DNA of 64,000 bases from Beverwykella pulmonaria (Eukaryota; Ascomycota; Dothideomycetes; Pleosporales; Melanommataceae), in assembly GCA_001599595.1 (NCBI GenBank), contig BCHH01000007.1:306027-370026 (forward strand). Reading direction: 5' to 3'. Below the pieces are notes generated by a model. That model was not told the DNA's origin. It ran no database searches and worked only from the letters and a program-made list of their open reading frames with translations. Shown in pieces: positions 32,766 through 43,153 of the stretch (position 1 is its first letter; every line of letters begins with the position of its first letter). The position numbers and the translations under genes were made by a program.

Positions 32766-35700
32766 ATGGCTGCGCAAGTCCAGCCATCTGGCGCGGCAGA
32801 TTTTCGAGAACATATCCAGCGCTCAATGGTATTGGTTGACGATGGGTCTTTGCTAGCGCATCAACCGCATCAACCTAAGATCGTACCCCGCAGTATCCTT
32901 CAAAACCCCCTCGCGCACGATCGACTTCGAACACTGTTGGCCACGGCCGGACAGTCGAGAGAGTGGGAAGCAATACAGAAAGGGTATTTGATTGTGCTCT
33001 CCATCCTTGTTTTTATCGGAAAAGGCGTATACATAACATACTTCATCCCATTTGATAGCCTTGACGACGAACATTTGCCATTTCAAAATTCAACGGATTG
33101 GCCGCCAGAATGCGAGTTCTTTGAGCAGTTCTTCAAAGCCCAGTGGCAGTTCTGTGCCCAGTCACTCAAAAAGGGTAGATTGAACGACACTCGGTTACGC
33201 CAGGAGGCCATAGTTCCTATCATCAAGCGCGTCCCTTTAAAGATTGGGATCGCTTCGAGTACTTATATAGTGGATATACATCCTGAGTATAATCTGCTCA
33301 AAGATGTGGTAAGTATTACCTATAAGAGTATCCAAGTAACAGAGGTCTAACAGCTTTGCCTCAGGATGACTGTGATGAATCTACCACGAATACCTACGTC
33401 CTCAAAACATGCAAACAGAAGGATGCGACTTATCATCATAAAGAGGTAGAGGCATACAAAATCTTAATGGGTCAAGATGACGTTTCTCATAACATGGTAC
33501 GATTCTACGGATCCTGGACACAGAATCAGACATATAACATGCTTTTCGAATATGTCGGTGGAGGAACGCTGACTCAGTTCCTTTATGAGACGGAGCCACC
33601 TACAAAGGAAGAGGATAGAATCAAGTTCTGGAAGAATTTGTTGGACCTCATTAAGCCTGTATCTCGGATACATCTGCTCCCAAGCCCAGACAAGAAGCAT
33701 CAATATCATCAAGGGTAAACACTTCCAGCTTGAGGGAACAATAGTTGTATGCGAACACTAACATGATCCAGAATACATCACGACATAAAATTAGACAATA
33801 TCCTTGTCTCACAGCATTCAGAGACCAGCAAGTTTGACATCACGTTCAAGATAATTGACCTCGGATTGACAGACTTTGTAATGATGGAGAAAAAGGGAGT
33901 AGATGTTGAAATTCGGGATGCACACGGCACACAGATGTATAGTACGTTATGCAACATAGCCGAGCATGATTTTGGTTAACATCCATCAGGCGCTCCCGAA
34001 TATTGTCGACATGATCCATTCCTTGAACAAAGCAGGCTTCTAGCCAAGCCTAGCAAGGACATCTGGTCCCTAGGATGTGTTCTTAGCGAGGCTGCTGTAT
34101 GGTCAGTCTCTGGTAGCAAGGGCATGGAACAATACCAGAAGCTCCGTACAAATGCAACCGACCTCATTCCGGGGATAAGAGCCTCCGCATATAGTGGTTG
34201 CTTCCACGACGGCAACAGAGTCCTCACCGCGGTAACGGATATGCATCTCCACGTACGACAGCAACGTCGCCACAATGATCATATCATTGGTGATATTGTC
34301 GCTATCGTCGACGATATGCTAGACGATGAACCATCTCGTCCAGATGCAATTCAGCTTTATCGACGCTTCAGCAAAGCCTTACATACAGCCGAAGCGTGGT
34401 CGCAGAGGCAACGCGAAGGCATGGATGATAAAAATTTCCCAGAGGCTTTCCGTGACTCCTCAGACCCGCATATAGTTCGTAGACAGCCACCAGAATTACC
34501 ACCGGGAGAGGGTTACCAGGAGACTGGGTTAGGAGTAAGCACTGGTCAGACTTCGCCTCAATCTCCTACCAGTTTCGGAACAGGGAGGATCGGCCAAGGT
34601 TCGCCGCAATCGCTCCACAACTTCAGAGCTGAGATATCTACATACAGCAATGGAGTGTCACCGATTTCTCCGTCATGGTGCTGGCATCAAAGCGATGAAA
34701 AACAGCATTCTATTGCCTCCAGCTCTATGAGCCTTCCTCGTGATGGGTCACTACACCAACAAACTCGTCCCTCGGCCAGCTGTAGGCACTCGTTGCAATC
34801 CGGTTCTCCGACTGCGCAACATTGCTCAAGTTCAATACCCCTGTATACCCCTGAGGAGGACGAACCAACACCCGTTATCAACGCATCCCAACCGAGCGGC
34901 TGTTGCCCTATTCCTAGACGTCGCTCGTCAGCTAATTCTAAACATATGATCAATGGAGTTGTGAATAATAATTGTACAAAGCGCGCATCAGTCCAAAGTA
35001 TGGATGGACTACAAAATCAAATGGATACTGAAATGGATAAGAAGAAAAATTGCCCAAGGACTTCTGTTGAACAGGTGTTGAAATGGATCGCCGAAAAAAA
35101 AATGAATTCAAGCAAGCCCCCGTTGAGCGGTCACGAAAACCTTGGTAGATTACACGGCAGGGACCAGGTTGGTGAAATGAGTGTCATATGTCAAGATTCC
35201 ACTGACACCTTGCAGGTCTTCTTGATAGATGACTCAACCACGATGAATTCCCATTGGACAAAGGTCAGAGATACCTTGAATGCCTTAGGTTACCTCGTGA
35301 AAGGTTCCGATCTTGACGGCATAGATCTCTATTTTACCAACTCTCCAGAGGAGGCCCACAGCAAAGACAGGAAGAATTTAATCAAGGCTTTCGATCGTGT
35401 TAAGCCCGGAGGACAGTGCAATATGAAAGTTGCCTTAGGAAAAATCTTAGAGGGATATGATCCAGAACGCAGAAAGGATCAAGGTAAGGGCTTTTTCTCT
35501 CGGAAGAGGAAGAAGCAGAAGTGGGGTCTTAGTGTCTACGTCCTCACGGATGGGGTGTGGGAAGTCAGCCACGACAAACTCTGCGGTGTTCACGAGCCTA
35601 TTGCAAGTCTTGTAAACAGGCTTACTAAGAGCGGAATATTGGAGCACCATGTTGGCATTCAATTCATCCGATTCGGAAACGACCCAAGAGGGATTGAAAG

Positions 35701-35941
35701 ACTCGAGCGCTTGGATAATGGGCTACAAAAGTTGGGAGTGAAGAAGTAAGTGAATGGGAGTGGGCTCCCAAAATTCCGATTTCTAACAATACACAGGGAT
35801 ATTGTAGATACCGAAGCCTTCGACGGTGGTGATGTGTGGAAAATGCTCTTTGGATCTTTCGACCCCGTCTTCGATAACGACCCTCCGAAATCCCGCTCAA
35901 CACCGAATGGAGGAGCTATGTCACCTTCTCTATCTCTATGA
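32766..35941 (+). CDS. Protein kinase fused to a C-terminal von Willebrand factor A domain
   Basis: Exons are 32766-33308, 33365-33714, 33772-33941, 33990-35745 and 35797-35941, giving 987 aa. Residues 1-170 form a helical lead domain of unknown type. The kinase has a VAIK-like Lys in TYVLKTCKQK, an alpha-C Glu in HHKEVEAYKIL, catalytic HHDIKLDN near residue 300 (HRD to HHD), DLG in IIDLGLTDF (DFG to DLG), and APE in SAPEYC. All catalytic residues (K, E, D, N, D) are kept. A long Ser/Pro-rich linker (about 450-700) follows. Near 761-970 is a vWA fold starting LQVFLIDDSTTM (a DxSxT MIDAS variant) with VYVLTDGVWE and GIQFIRFGND. Its C-terminus is completed by the last exon. The fusion occurs in accessory genes of filamentous fungi; partner and role are unknown. 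Confidence 0.85.
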
Positions 35942-36474
35942 CCATTCTGAATTGCTCTCTTTCCACGAGAAACTTGGCTCATGGTTATGAAACTGTTTTG
36001 CAGATAAACATTTTCACGATATATTTTATCATTGCCTTATGTTCTACCTGGTCGTTTTTTTTTTCACGAACGGAAACACGAAAATGGGCAGTGTTGTGCA
36101 CACAGGGTACTGACTCATTCGGGTCATCTGGGAACCTAAGAGTTTTGCACAAACTTCGACGTCATTTCTTAGGACCAGCTCTATACCAGGTCTGTATGTA
36201 CTTTAGGATTATACCCTTGGTTTCATTTCGGAGTTAGGAATGGAAGCGGAGGGATTCTAATCACAGTAGGGATGGGTCTTGCTCTAGGATTATGGCCTCG
36301 CTTTGTTTTGTGTGCTTGTTTTGACCAATAGGTGTCATGTCTACTTTTCTCTGTTGAATGTTTGTTGCAAGCTGTTCGCGTGGTGCATTTCAGAATAGAT
36401 ATTGGCTATAGGCTTTTAAGCAACTGAGCAACAGCCCTTGGCGGAAACCATGGTTCAAGGACGTCGTGTATATT
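35942..36474. other. Intergenic region downstream of the kinase-vWA gene
   Basis: 533 bp without a supportable gene. It contains a T-run (about 36054) and 3' flanking sequence. Confidence 0.4.
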
Positions 36475-36885
36475 CTAAGTTCTTATCGCGCAGCGTTGCC
36501 ATACTAGCCCTTTCTCTAACATGGTGGCCATACTCTTGTGATGATACTGTACGGTGACCTGGAACAGCGCAGTATATCCGACGCCTCTATCATATTCGCC
36601 ATCGTACCCGTGATCTCGATGGTTGACGTCACTTTCTGGCGATTTTACCAACTCCACGACCACACTCGATCTATCAATTTGCGCTGCTCAGTGCAGAACC
36701 TTATGAAGTTCAGCTTCACCGAGATGCGGTATCAGCTCTCGAGTTATTTCTATGGGTCCGGCTATAGCAGTACATTCGAGTGCTGTCTCTAGTCGCTTTC
36801 GAGGCAGCAAGAATGATTTCTCCGCCCCAGCAACGGCTCTGACACACAACTCGGACATCTGGGCTTTAAGTAAATTATCCTCCAA
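36475..36885 (-). pseudogene. Ankyrin-repeat gene relic with in-frame stop
   Basis: Read on the minus strand in one frame, the sequence gives ETALECTAIAGPIEITRELI and GEAELHKVLH, then a TGA (36688-36690). It continues in the same frame as VVVELVKSPESDVNHRDHG and GYTALFQVTVQYHHKSMATM before a final TAG at 36475. The ALxxAAxxGHxExVxxLL and ADVNxxDxxGxTAL periodicity is that of ankyrin repeats. The flanks show no other exons. A C-to-T change (CGA to TGA) would explain the internal stop. Confidence 0.6.
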
Positions 36886-37361
36886 GGCGCAAAACCAATG
36901 CCAAATTTCGCTCAGGTAACTATTGACATGACTGTGATGCTCCCTTTTTTCGACGTGATATTTTGTTGGTGCAAGTTAAGGTTGAATATTAGTATGAACT
37001 TGTGGAGTTTCAGGGAGATAGACAACGTCGTTCTAGTAGCACAGCGTGCGATATGGGGGCAAGTGTCCGAACCAAGATGGGGCCTTGCTTATTCCTGAGA
37101 CTGCGTTCCATGGCTTTCTGGTTGGGGGCTTGACTTTGCGCAAGCATCCTTTTATTTGGTCGGCTGTAAAAGAGACCGGATGGGTCGATGTCCTTGCTTG
37201 AGAAAAAGAGGTTTAGAAACAGCCACTAAATACCCGTTTCTACACCATGTTAAAATTACCATACAGTTTTGGGTATTGCAACAACAACTAGAAAGTTCTC
37301 TTAATAGAAAGAGAATTGCTAATCTTGGGTACCTCTATCGGTACTGCGTGGTATCATTCCT
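36886..37361. other. Intergenic region before GCP4
   Basis: 476 bp with no gene seen. Confidence 0.4.
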
Positions 37362-39620
37362 TCATAATAAATCTTCATGATCGTCCTTTTCATCATCACC
37401 ACCCCAGTCCAGCTTCATCAGCAGACGATCTACACCGCCCACCCTCAAAGGCTCGTAGTAACCCTGTTCCCTCGTGCCCACTATACCAAAGCCCGGACCA
37501 GACCCAACCCTTTCACCATCAATATCTCTCAGTCTCGCAATAAGAGACTTCATATCACTGTCTAGTCTCCTCCTAGCCCGATCGAGCTCCTTTGCCACAT
37601 CTTTCTCTTCCTGCTTATAGTTCGTCATGAAGTCTTCGACACCATCGTCTTCCTCAAGATCGAGATGTTGGCGTATCATTTGTAGCCGCGTGATGAAAGC
37701 TACGAGCTCATCGACGTGGGTAAAGAACTCTCGTATGGATTTTGTGAAGGCCAGATCTGTGAGTAGAAGAGAATATGAAATTGAGCTGAGGAAGTGACGA
37801 TGCGCAAGCGATAGTGCTTCAGGGTCATGATGTTGTTTTTCACGACTACGATACTTGTCCGTTTCCTCAGAGGCCTCGGAGTTATTAGACGGATCCGGAG
37901 CACCCGGCGATTCGAGAGGACCGGTAACCCATTGGAGGAAGTGCTTAAAAGACCCTTGAACTACTTCGCCATGGAAATATGCCTCGCTCTCGGCAAGGAA
38001 AAATATCGCAGCCGCACATGTCGCCCAAACCTTCCGCATTTCTCGACCTCGTGCATCAATTCTCTGGCGACGCCGCTTCAAGATGGCCTTGCCGTGCGCT
38101 GAGTTGCTGTATGCGTATCCTGGAGGGGGTGGGTATTCTCTACGAATTGAGCTGTGCTTCCAAAGCTGTGCCAGATGTAAATGAGCGCGACGAACAGTGA
38201 GGAGATAGGCATTGATGTACGAGTAAACGTCGAGATCTGATTTGGTCATGAAGAGATCAAGCGGCGATCGTATGTCCATGGTCAAGGATGTTGGCACGGA
38301 GAGTAACAGATCGTTGAATACTACGTTAGCGATGGCAGGAAGTGCTGTGTCCGATTCTCTGGCGCGACCAGGCGTACCAGGACGGTTACTGGAGGAGGTT
38401 TGCACAGTGAGGTGGACCATTTCTATGGCAAGGTCTAGGATATCGTCCGTGTGGTCGTCTTCACCACTCAGCGACGACAGAACAGACCATGATCGAGAAA
38501 GCGTGCTGTTGATCTCGCCCTCCTTCAGCAAGATTCCCTGGATTCCCTGGCCAGGTTTGCTTTGAAGTGGGGCTCGGTGTCGCGATTGAATCTTTTCGTC
38601 TGCCTCTGCGATTAACGCCATGGCAAATTCGCCTCGACCCAGAAGGAAAAACTGGTGGAGGACTGTGAGCACTTCAACAATCTTCTCAGGCGGAAGTAGA
38701 TGCTGGAGGAGGTTGCGTGAGAGGGAAAGTCTGATATTCGCAACTGCCTCTGATAGCTTGGCTGCTGATATGGGAGCGGCAACGGCTGAGAGATGGTTGA
38801 CATGGACGGGCAGCAGCTCGAGTTCCGAGATACTGGATGATGGACCCATCGAGGCTTTTGACGGCGAGGGTAAAGAGCGTATTTGATTCAGAGACTTCCC
38901 AATGAAGAGCATCGAGGATGCTGTCTGACGTGTGACGAATTTGGGTAGCAGGCTGTGATGGATGGCAAAGGAGAGATGTTCCTCGTTGTCAAGGCTGATG
39001 GAGAAGTCAGAGGCCCCGAAGGATGGCAAGCGGCCATACAGAAGCCAGGTGGATAGCTGTCGTAGCCACGATGTCTCTGCCACGGTTCCGAGATGGATGG
39101 CGGCGCTTTCGATGTCAGGGTATCCAGTTTGGGCCTCGATCCGCAGCTTATCGATGAGAGCAGCGCCAGACGCTACTTTCTGGCTGCCTTTGCTGGGAGC
39201 TTCGGGGGCCATGAAGGTGCTGATCTCCCACAGCCACTCCATGAGCTTGGTCCATGCAGAGAACTCGCCCACAAGGGCGGCAAGCGGCACGATGTTGTAT
39301 GCGCCCACGGTGGAGGCATCCTGCTTGAGAATGCGGGCTTCCACGTCCAGGACCTGGCGCTGAAACTGGTCCAGGTGGTGCGAGGTGATTGCCGTTGCCA
39401 CTGCACGACATATGGTCGACGGGTGGCTCGTGGCGGTGCGGGCAACATGAGCTCGCGTGCGGCGATGGAGTCGCGAGAGATGGCCGAGCGAGGCGAGGAG
39501 TTCGGCCTCGGGCGGCGACAGCAGCGCGATGGGGCCGGACGTCACGTGCGCGGGAGTCTGGTGGGCATCGAAGAGCGCCGAGGGGTGCCCGGAGAGCGAG
39601 AGCAGGATTTCGTGGAGCAT
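37362..39620 (-). CDS. Gamma-tubulin complex component GCP4 (Spc97/Spc98 family)
   Basis: Single exon of 752 aa from ATG 39620; the open frame extends further upstream, but MLHEILLSLSGHPS is the conserved GCP4 start. GRIP1-like N-terminal sequence includes YNIVPLAALVGEFSAWTKLM and MEWLWEIST. The C-terminal GRIP2 part has DLDVYSYINAYLLTVRRAHL and AAIFFLAESEAYFHGEVVQ. GCP4 is a gamma-tubulin ring complex subunit that helps nucleate microtubules at spindle pole bodies and septa. Its absence from budding yeast is consistent with a filamentous host. It is divergent from bioB, with 403 bp between starts. Confidence 0.92.
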   Translation of the reverse strand: MLHEILLSLSGHPSALFDAHQTPAHVTSGPIALLSPPEAELLASLGHLSRLHRRTRAHVARTATSHPSTICRAVATAITSHHLDQFQRQVLDVEARILKQDASTVGAYNIVPLAALVGEFSAWTKLMEWLWEISTFMAPEAPSKGSQKVASGAALIDKLRIEAQTGYPDIESAAIHLGTVAETSWLRQLSTWLLYGRLPSFGASDFSISLDNEEHLSFAIHHSLLPKFVTRQTASSMLFIGKSLNQIRSLPSPSKASMGPSSSISELELLPVHVNHLSAVAAPISAAKLSEAVANIRLSLSRNLLQHLLPPEKIVEVLTVLHQFFLLGRGEFAMALIAEADEKIQSRHRAPLQSKPGQGIQGILLKEGEINSTLSRSWSVLSSLSGEDDHTDDILDLAIEMVHLTVQTSSSNRPGTPGRARESDTALPAIANVVFNDLLLSVPTSLTMDIRSPLDLFMTKSDLDVYSYINAYLLTVRRAHLHLAQLWKHSSIRREYPPPPGYAYSNSAHGKAILKRRRQRIDARGREMRKVWATCAAAIFFLAESEAYFHGEVVQGSFKHFLQWVTGPLESPGAPDPSNNSEASEETDKYRSREKQHHDPEALSLAHRHFLSSISYSLLLTDLAFTKSIREFFTHVDELVAFITRLQMIRQHLDLEEDDGVEDFMTNYKQEEKDVAKELDRARRRLDSDMKSLIARLRDIDGERVGSGPGFGIVGTREQGYYEPLRVGGVDRLLMKLDWGGDDEKDDHEDLL

Positions 39621-40023
39621 GGCTGTGGGGGAGTGGGCGTGGGCGAAGCAGAGGGGAAGTCGTCGCGACGGCAATGGCGATGGCCAGGGCGGGACGCGTG
39701 TCTCTGCGCAAACGCCAGCACGACGCTCAGAAGCTCGAAGCGGCACATTGCAGCGGGGGGCGCATCGCCATCGGCATGGTGTTTACGAGCCGGGGCGGGA
39801 GTGGGGAGTGAAACGCGCGGTCACGGGAGATCAACAACAGCCCTGCCCGGTGCCTGCCAAGCGCGGAAGCCCCGCAGTGCGCGACCGGCCAATGGCAGGG
39901 CGGGTAATGACCCCGCTAGCACCAGCCAGCAGCTCAACGTTCCTCCCCTCCGTGGCTCCAAAGGCGCTTCCCTCTGTGCAACACCTCAGCGCTCGCTATC
40001 ATTCTTGCTTCTCCGCCTTCAGC
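39621..40023. other. Divergent promoter region, GCP4 / bioB
   Basis: 403 bp, GC-rich, between opposite start codons. Long open frames cross it on both strands because of the high GC content, but none has domain content. Confidence 0.45.
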
Positions 40024-41306
40024 ATGGCACAACGGCTGCTCGTGCGGCCCATTGGCCTCCTGGTGCGCACACAACGGCACTGCCGTTCCTTCAGCACGGT
40101 GCTCGACACGCCCGTCCACCCGGTCGCCCAGCAGGCACAGGCAACCCCGCCATCACCCGCCCCCAGCACGTCCGTCTTCCACGATGCTGTGCAAGCAGCT
40201 GCCCCGCGGAACAATTGGACGCGTGACGAGGTCGCAGATATCTACAACACCCCGCTGATCGACCTCACGTATGCCGCTGTGCGTCCGCTGTTCCCCCACA
40301 CGTGAGCGACGCGAAGCTAAATTTCCCGCAGGCCACGGTCCACCGCCGCTTCCACAGTCCCAGTGCGATCCAGATGTGCACCCTCATGAACATCAAAACG
40401 GGCGGCTGCAGCGAGGACTGCAGCTACTGCGCCCAGTCCTCCCGCTACGACACCGGCCTGAAAGCCACCAAGATGGTCAACGTCGACGACGTCCTCGAAG
40501 CCGCCCGCATCGCCAAAGCAAACGGCAGCTCTCGGTTCTGCATGGGCGCTGCGTGGAGAGACATGAGAGGCCGGAAGACCAACCTCCGAAACGTAAAGGA
40601 GATGGTCAAGGGCGTCCGGGCCCTGGGCATGGAGGCCTGCGTCACGCTCGGCATGATCGATGCGGAGCAGGCCAAGGAGCTGAAGAACGCCGGCCTGACT
40701 GCGTACAACCACAACCTCGATACCTCGCGGGAGCACTACCCCAGCGTCATCACCACACGGACGTACGACGAGCGGCTGGCCACGATTAAGAACGTTCGCG
40801 ATGCAGGCATCAATGTGTGCACGGGAGGCATACTGGGTTTGGGCGAGAAGTCCAAGGACCATGTTGGCCTGATACACACCGTGGCAACGCTCCCATCTCA
40901 TCCTGAATCGTTTCCAGTCAATGCTTTGGTGCCGATCAAGGGGACGCCACTGGGTGAGAGTGAGGCCATTTCCTTCGACTCCATATTGCGCACTATCGCG
41001 ACTGCACGCCTAGTCCTCCCTGCTACCATCATCCGCCTTGCAGCTGGACGTCACACCATGCGCGAGGAGAAGCAAATGATGTGCTTTATGGCCGGTGCCA
41101 ATGCCGTGTTTACTGGTGAGAAGATGCTGACCACTGCGTGCAATGGCTGGGAGGAAGACAAGGCAATGTTTGACAGGTGGGGATTGCGGCCCATGGAGAG
41201 TAACGAGATCCTTCAAGGGCAGCAAGAAGTTGCGGAAACGGCTGAGGTTGATTCCGCCTTTACAGAAAGCCAAGGGTCTCGAACGCACGCTCGCGTGAAT
41301 ATTTGA
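40024..41306 (+). CDS. bioB: Biotin synthase
   Basis: Exons are 40024-40278 and 40332-41306 (53-bp intron, phase 0), giving 409 aa. The N-terminus (MAQRLLVRPIGLLVRTQRHC) is rich in Arg and lacks acids, a mitochondrial-type presequence. The radical-SAM cluster GGCSEDCSYCAQS has C111, C115 and C118 for the 4Fe-4S. NLDTSREHYPSVITTRTYDE and FMAGANAVFTGEKMLTT are BioB hallmarks. The enzyme inserts sulfur into dethiobiotin, the last step of biotin synthesis, and needs mitochondrial Fe-S assembly. It is followed 91 bp later by the stop codon of convergent bioF. Confidence 0.97.
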
Positions 41307-41397
41307 TGTACACATTGCTTTTATATATTCGCCATGGGGCAAACACAGATGCCATAGCACCACGTGGCTGTCATCTGCTATGTAAATACAGAAGTTG

Positions 41398-42732
41398 TCA
41401 GAGCCGTGCGCTTACGATGACCGTACTTTTTTCACCTCTCTTCTCCGTTCCAGCTTGAGCCTGCGAGAGCGCCCATATTTCCATGTCTGCGACCAACCTC
41501 CTAATTTCTTCCTGGGTGTTACCAGCATGCAGGCACACCCTCACTCTTGAAGTTCCTTCTGGTACCGTGGGAGGCACAACGGCTCGCACCATCATTCCCC
41601 TTACTTGCAAGAACTTGGCTAGAATCTTTGGTTCCGCGACTTGGATGGAGAAGATCGGCGAGTTAGGACATGTTGCAGGGATAGTAACAAGGTTGCTGAA
41701 TGCTGGGTTCGCTGAGTTGAGGCACACAAAGAGTGTTTGGATCAAATGGCGGAGGTGTGATGCCAGCTGCACTGTGTGGCCATGCATGAGTAGACTGTAC
41801 GAGGCGTGGATAGCGGCTAAAGATGGATAGGACATGAATGTTGTATAGATTAGCGGCCGTGCGTAGTTGATCAAGTAGTGTCTGAGAACCTCGGAGCCGA
41901 GTATAATTGCTACGACGAGGATAAGTACCAATATAGTGTGTGTAGAAAAGGGAGGTATCTCACCCCCGTTACACGCCAAGGCCTTCCCAAAGGTGTGCAG
42001 TCGAGCGAATATCCGGTCTTCGAGGCCCAATTCGCACACCAGTCCCCGTCCATTTGGTCCAATGACTCCCGTAGAATGCGCTTCATCAACTACAACGTAC
42101 CCTCCACCTTGCGGCAACGTGTCCTCTACCACCTCGACAATAGACTGGAGAGGTGCAAGATCACCATCCATGCTGTACACAGCTTCTACAGCGACGATGA
42201 CGTGACTCTTCCCTTCTCTTAACGTTTCAGATTCCCGCAAACATGACAAGAGTACTCTCCGTAAGTCGGCCGCACAATTGTGAGCGAACGGAATCCGTTT
42301 TGCCGCCCTCGAAAGCCTCATCCCATCATGCACACTCGCGTGAATCAGCTCATCATACACCACTACATCGCTCGGCTGCGGCACGGAAGCAAAGAAACCC
42401 GCATTCGCATCGAACCCGGAATTGAAAAGCAATCCAGAAGGTGCACGATGGAACGCAGCAATGGTCCGCTCGAGGTCTTCTGCATATTGGGAATTTCCGT
42501 CCAGGAGTCGCGAGCCCCCGCTGCCAATTGGTAGTTTTGAGGTTGAGAGTTCCTGGAGTAAAGCGGCGCGCAGGATCGGAGAGGTAGAGAGGGAGAGAAA
42601 GTCGTTGGAGGAGAAGTCTACCTGTTGGGAGGGAGAGAGGGTCAGGTGCCGGAGGGTGGATTGGGTGCGTCGGCGGTCGAGAAGGGCTCGGAGGGCCTTT
42701 TCCAGAGGGGGCTCCTCATCGGTGTTTCCCAT
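41398..42732 (-). CDS. bioF: 8-amino-7-oxononanoate (KAPA) synthase, with peroxisomal PTS1
   Basis: Minus exons are 41964-42732 and 41398-41909 (54-bp in-frame intron, phase 1), giving 426 aa. Removing the intron restores FGKALACNG then AIILGSEVLRHYLINYARPL, the AONS consensus. The PLP lysine is K250 in HTFGKALACNG. Other motifs are FSSNDFLSLS, GSGGSRLLDGN and VDEAHSTGVIGPNGRG. The first ATG (42732) was chosen over the non-ATG upstream extension. The last residues are VIVSARL, a PTS1 of the [SAC][KRH][LM] type. The enzyme condenses pimeloyl-CoA with alanine. In Aspergillus this enzyme is peroxisomal. It is divergent from bioDA. Confidence 0.95.
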   Translation of the reverse strand: MGNTDEEPPLEKALRALLDRRRTQSTLRHLTLSPSQQVDFSSNDFLSLSTSPILRAALLQELSTSKLPIGSGGSRLLDGNSQYAEDLERTIAAFHRAPSGLLFNSGFDANAGFFASVPQPSDVVVYDELIHASVHDGMRLSRAAKRIPFAHNCAADLRRVLLSCLRESETLREGKSHVIVAVEAVYSMDGDLAPLQSIVEVVEDTLPQGGGYVVVDEAHSTGVIGPNGRGLVCELGLEDRIFARLHTFGKALACNGGEIPPFSTHTILVLILVVAIILGSEVLRHYLINYARPLIYTTFMSYPSLAAIHASYSLLMHGHTVQLASHLRHLIQTLFVCLNSANPAFSNLVTIPATCPNSPIFSIQVAEPKILAKFLQVRGMMVRAVVPPTVPEGTSRVRVCLHAGNTQEEIRRLVADMEIWALSQAQAGTEKRGEKSTVIVSARL

Positions 42733-43153
42733 CTCTTTCTGATTTTCCACTTGAGGGTTGCTCCGAGTTTTGGATGATCGGCTGGAGGGTGCGGGTACAT
42801 GGCCGTGATGGGTTAGAAGCAAGGGTTCGCGTAAACTCAAAGTTACGCTAAGCTGCTAGCGTGCTCATCAATTGAAGTCTCCGAAAATATAGAAAACAGA
42901 GGCAGTTAGAGGGGTTTGACCAATTTTCAGTCAAGATAACGTAATTGTGTCTCCTTTGTTCATTGTTTGTACCCTACGTCTGGATAGATAGCCCGGGAGA
43001 AATCTGATGACCTCGAAGAGGCCCAGAACAGACATCTATCCGCTGATTTAGTGTGACAAGTCAATTTGAACCTTGCGAGGGCCAACCAGCGTTTCCACAT
43101 CAACACCATCTCGCTGCGTACTTCGGCATTGCGCCGCATCCACTCTTTTACCA
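42733..43153. other. Divergent promoter region, bioF / bioDA
   Basis: 421 bp between opposite start codons, the natural place for coordinated control of the two biotin genes. I see no riboswitch-like structure and no clear factor site. Confidence 0.5.

Noticed and set aside
39389..40226. Long plus-strand frames overlapping the GCP4 start and bioB leader (including a 377-aa and a 282-aa frame)
   Set aside because: They are GC-rich shadows on the strand opposite GCP4 or in-frame extensions of bioB exon 1; composition is Arg/Gly/Ala-biased with no domain.
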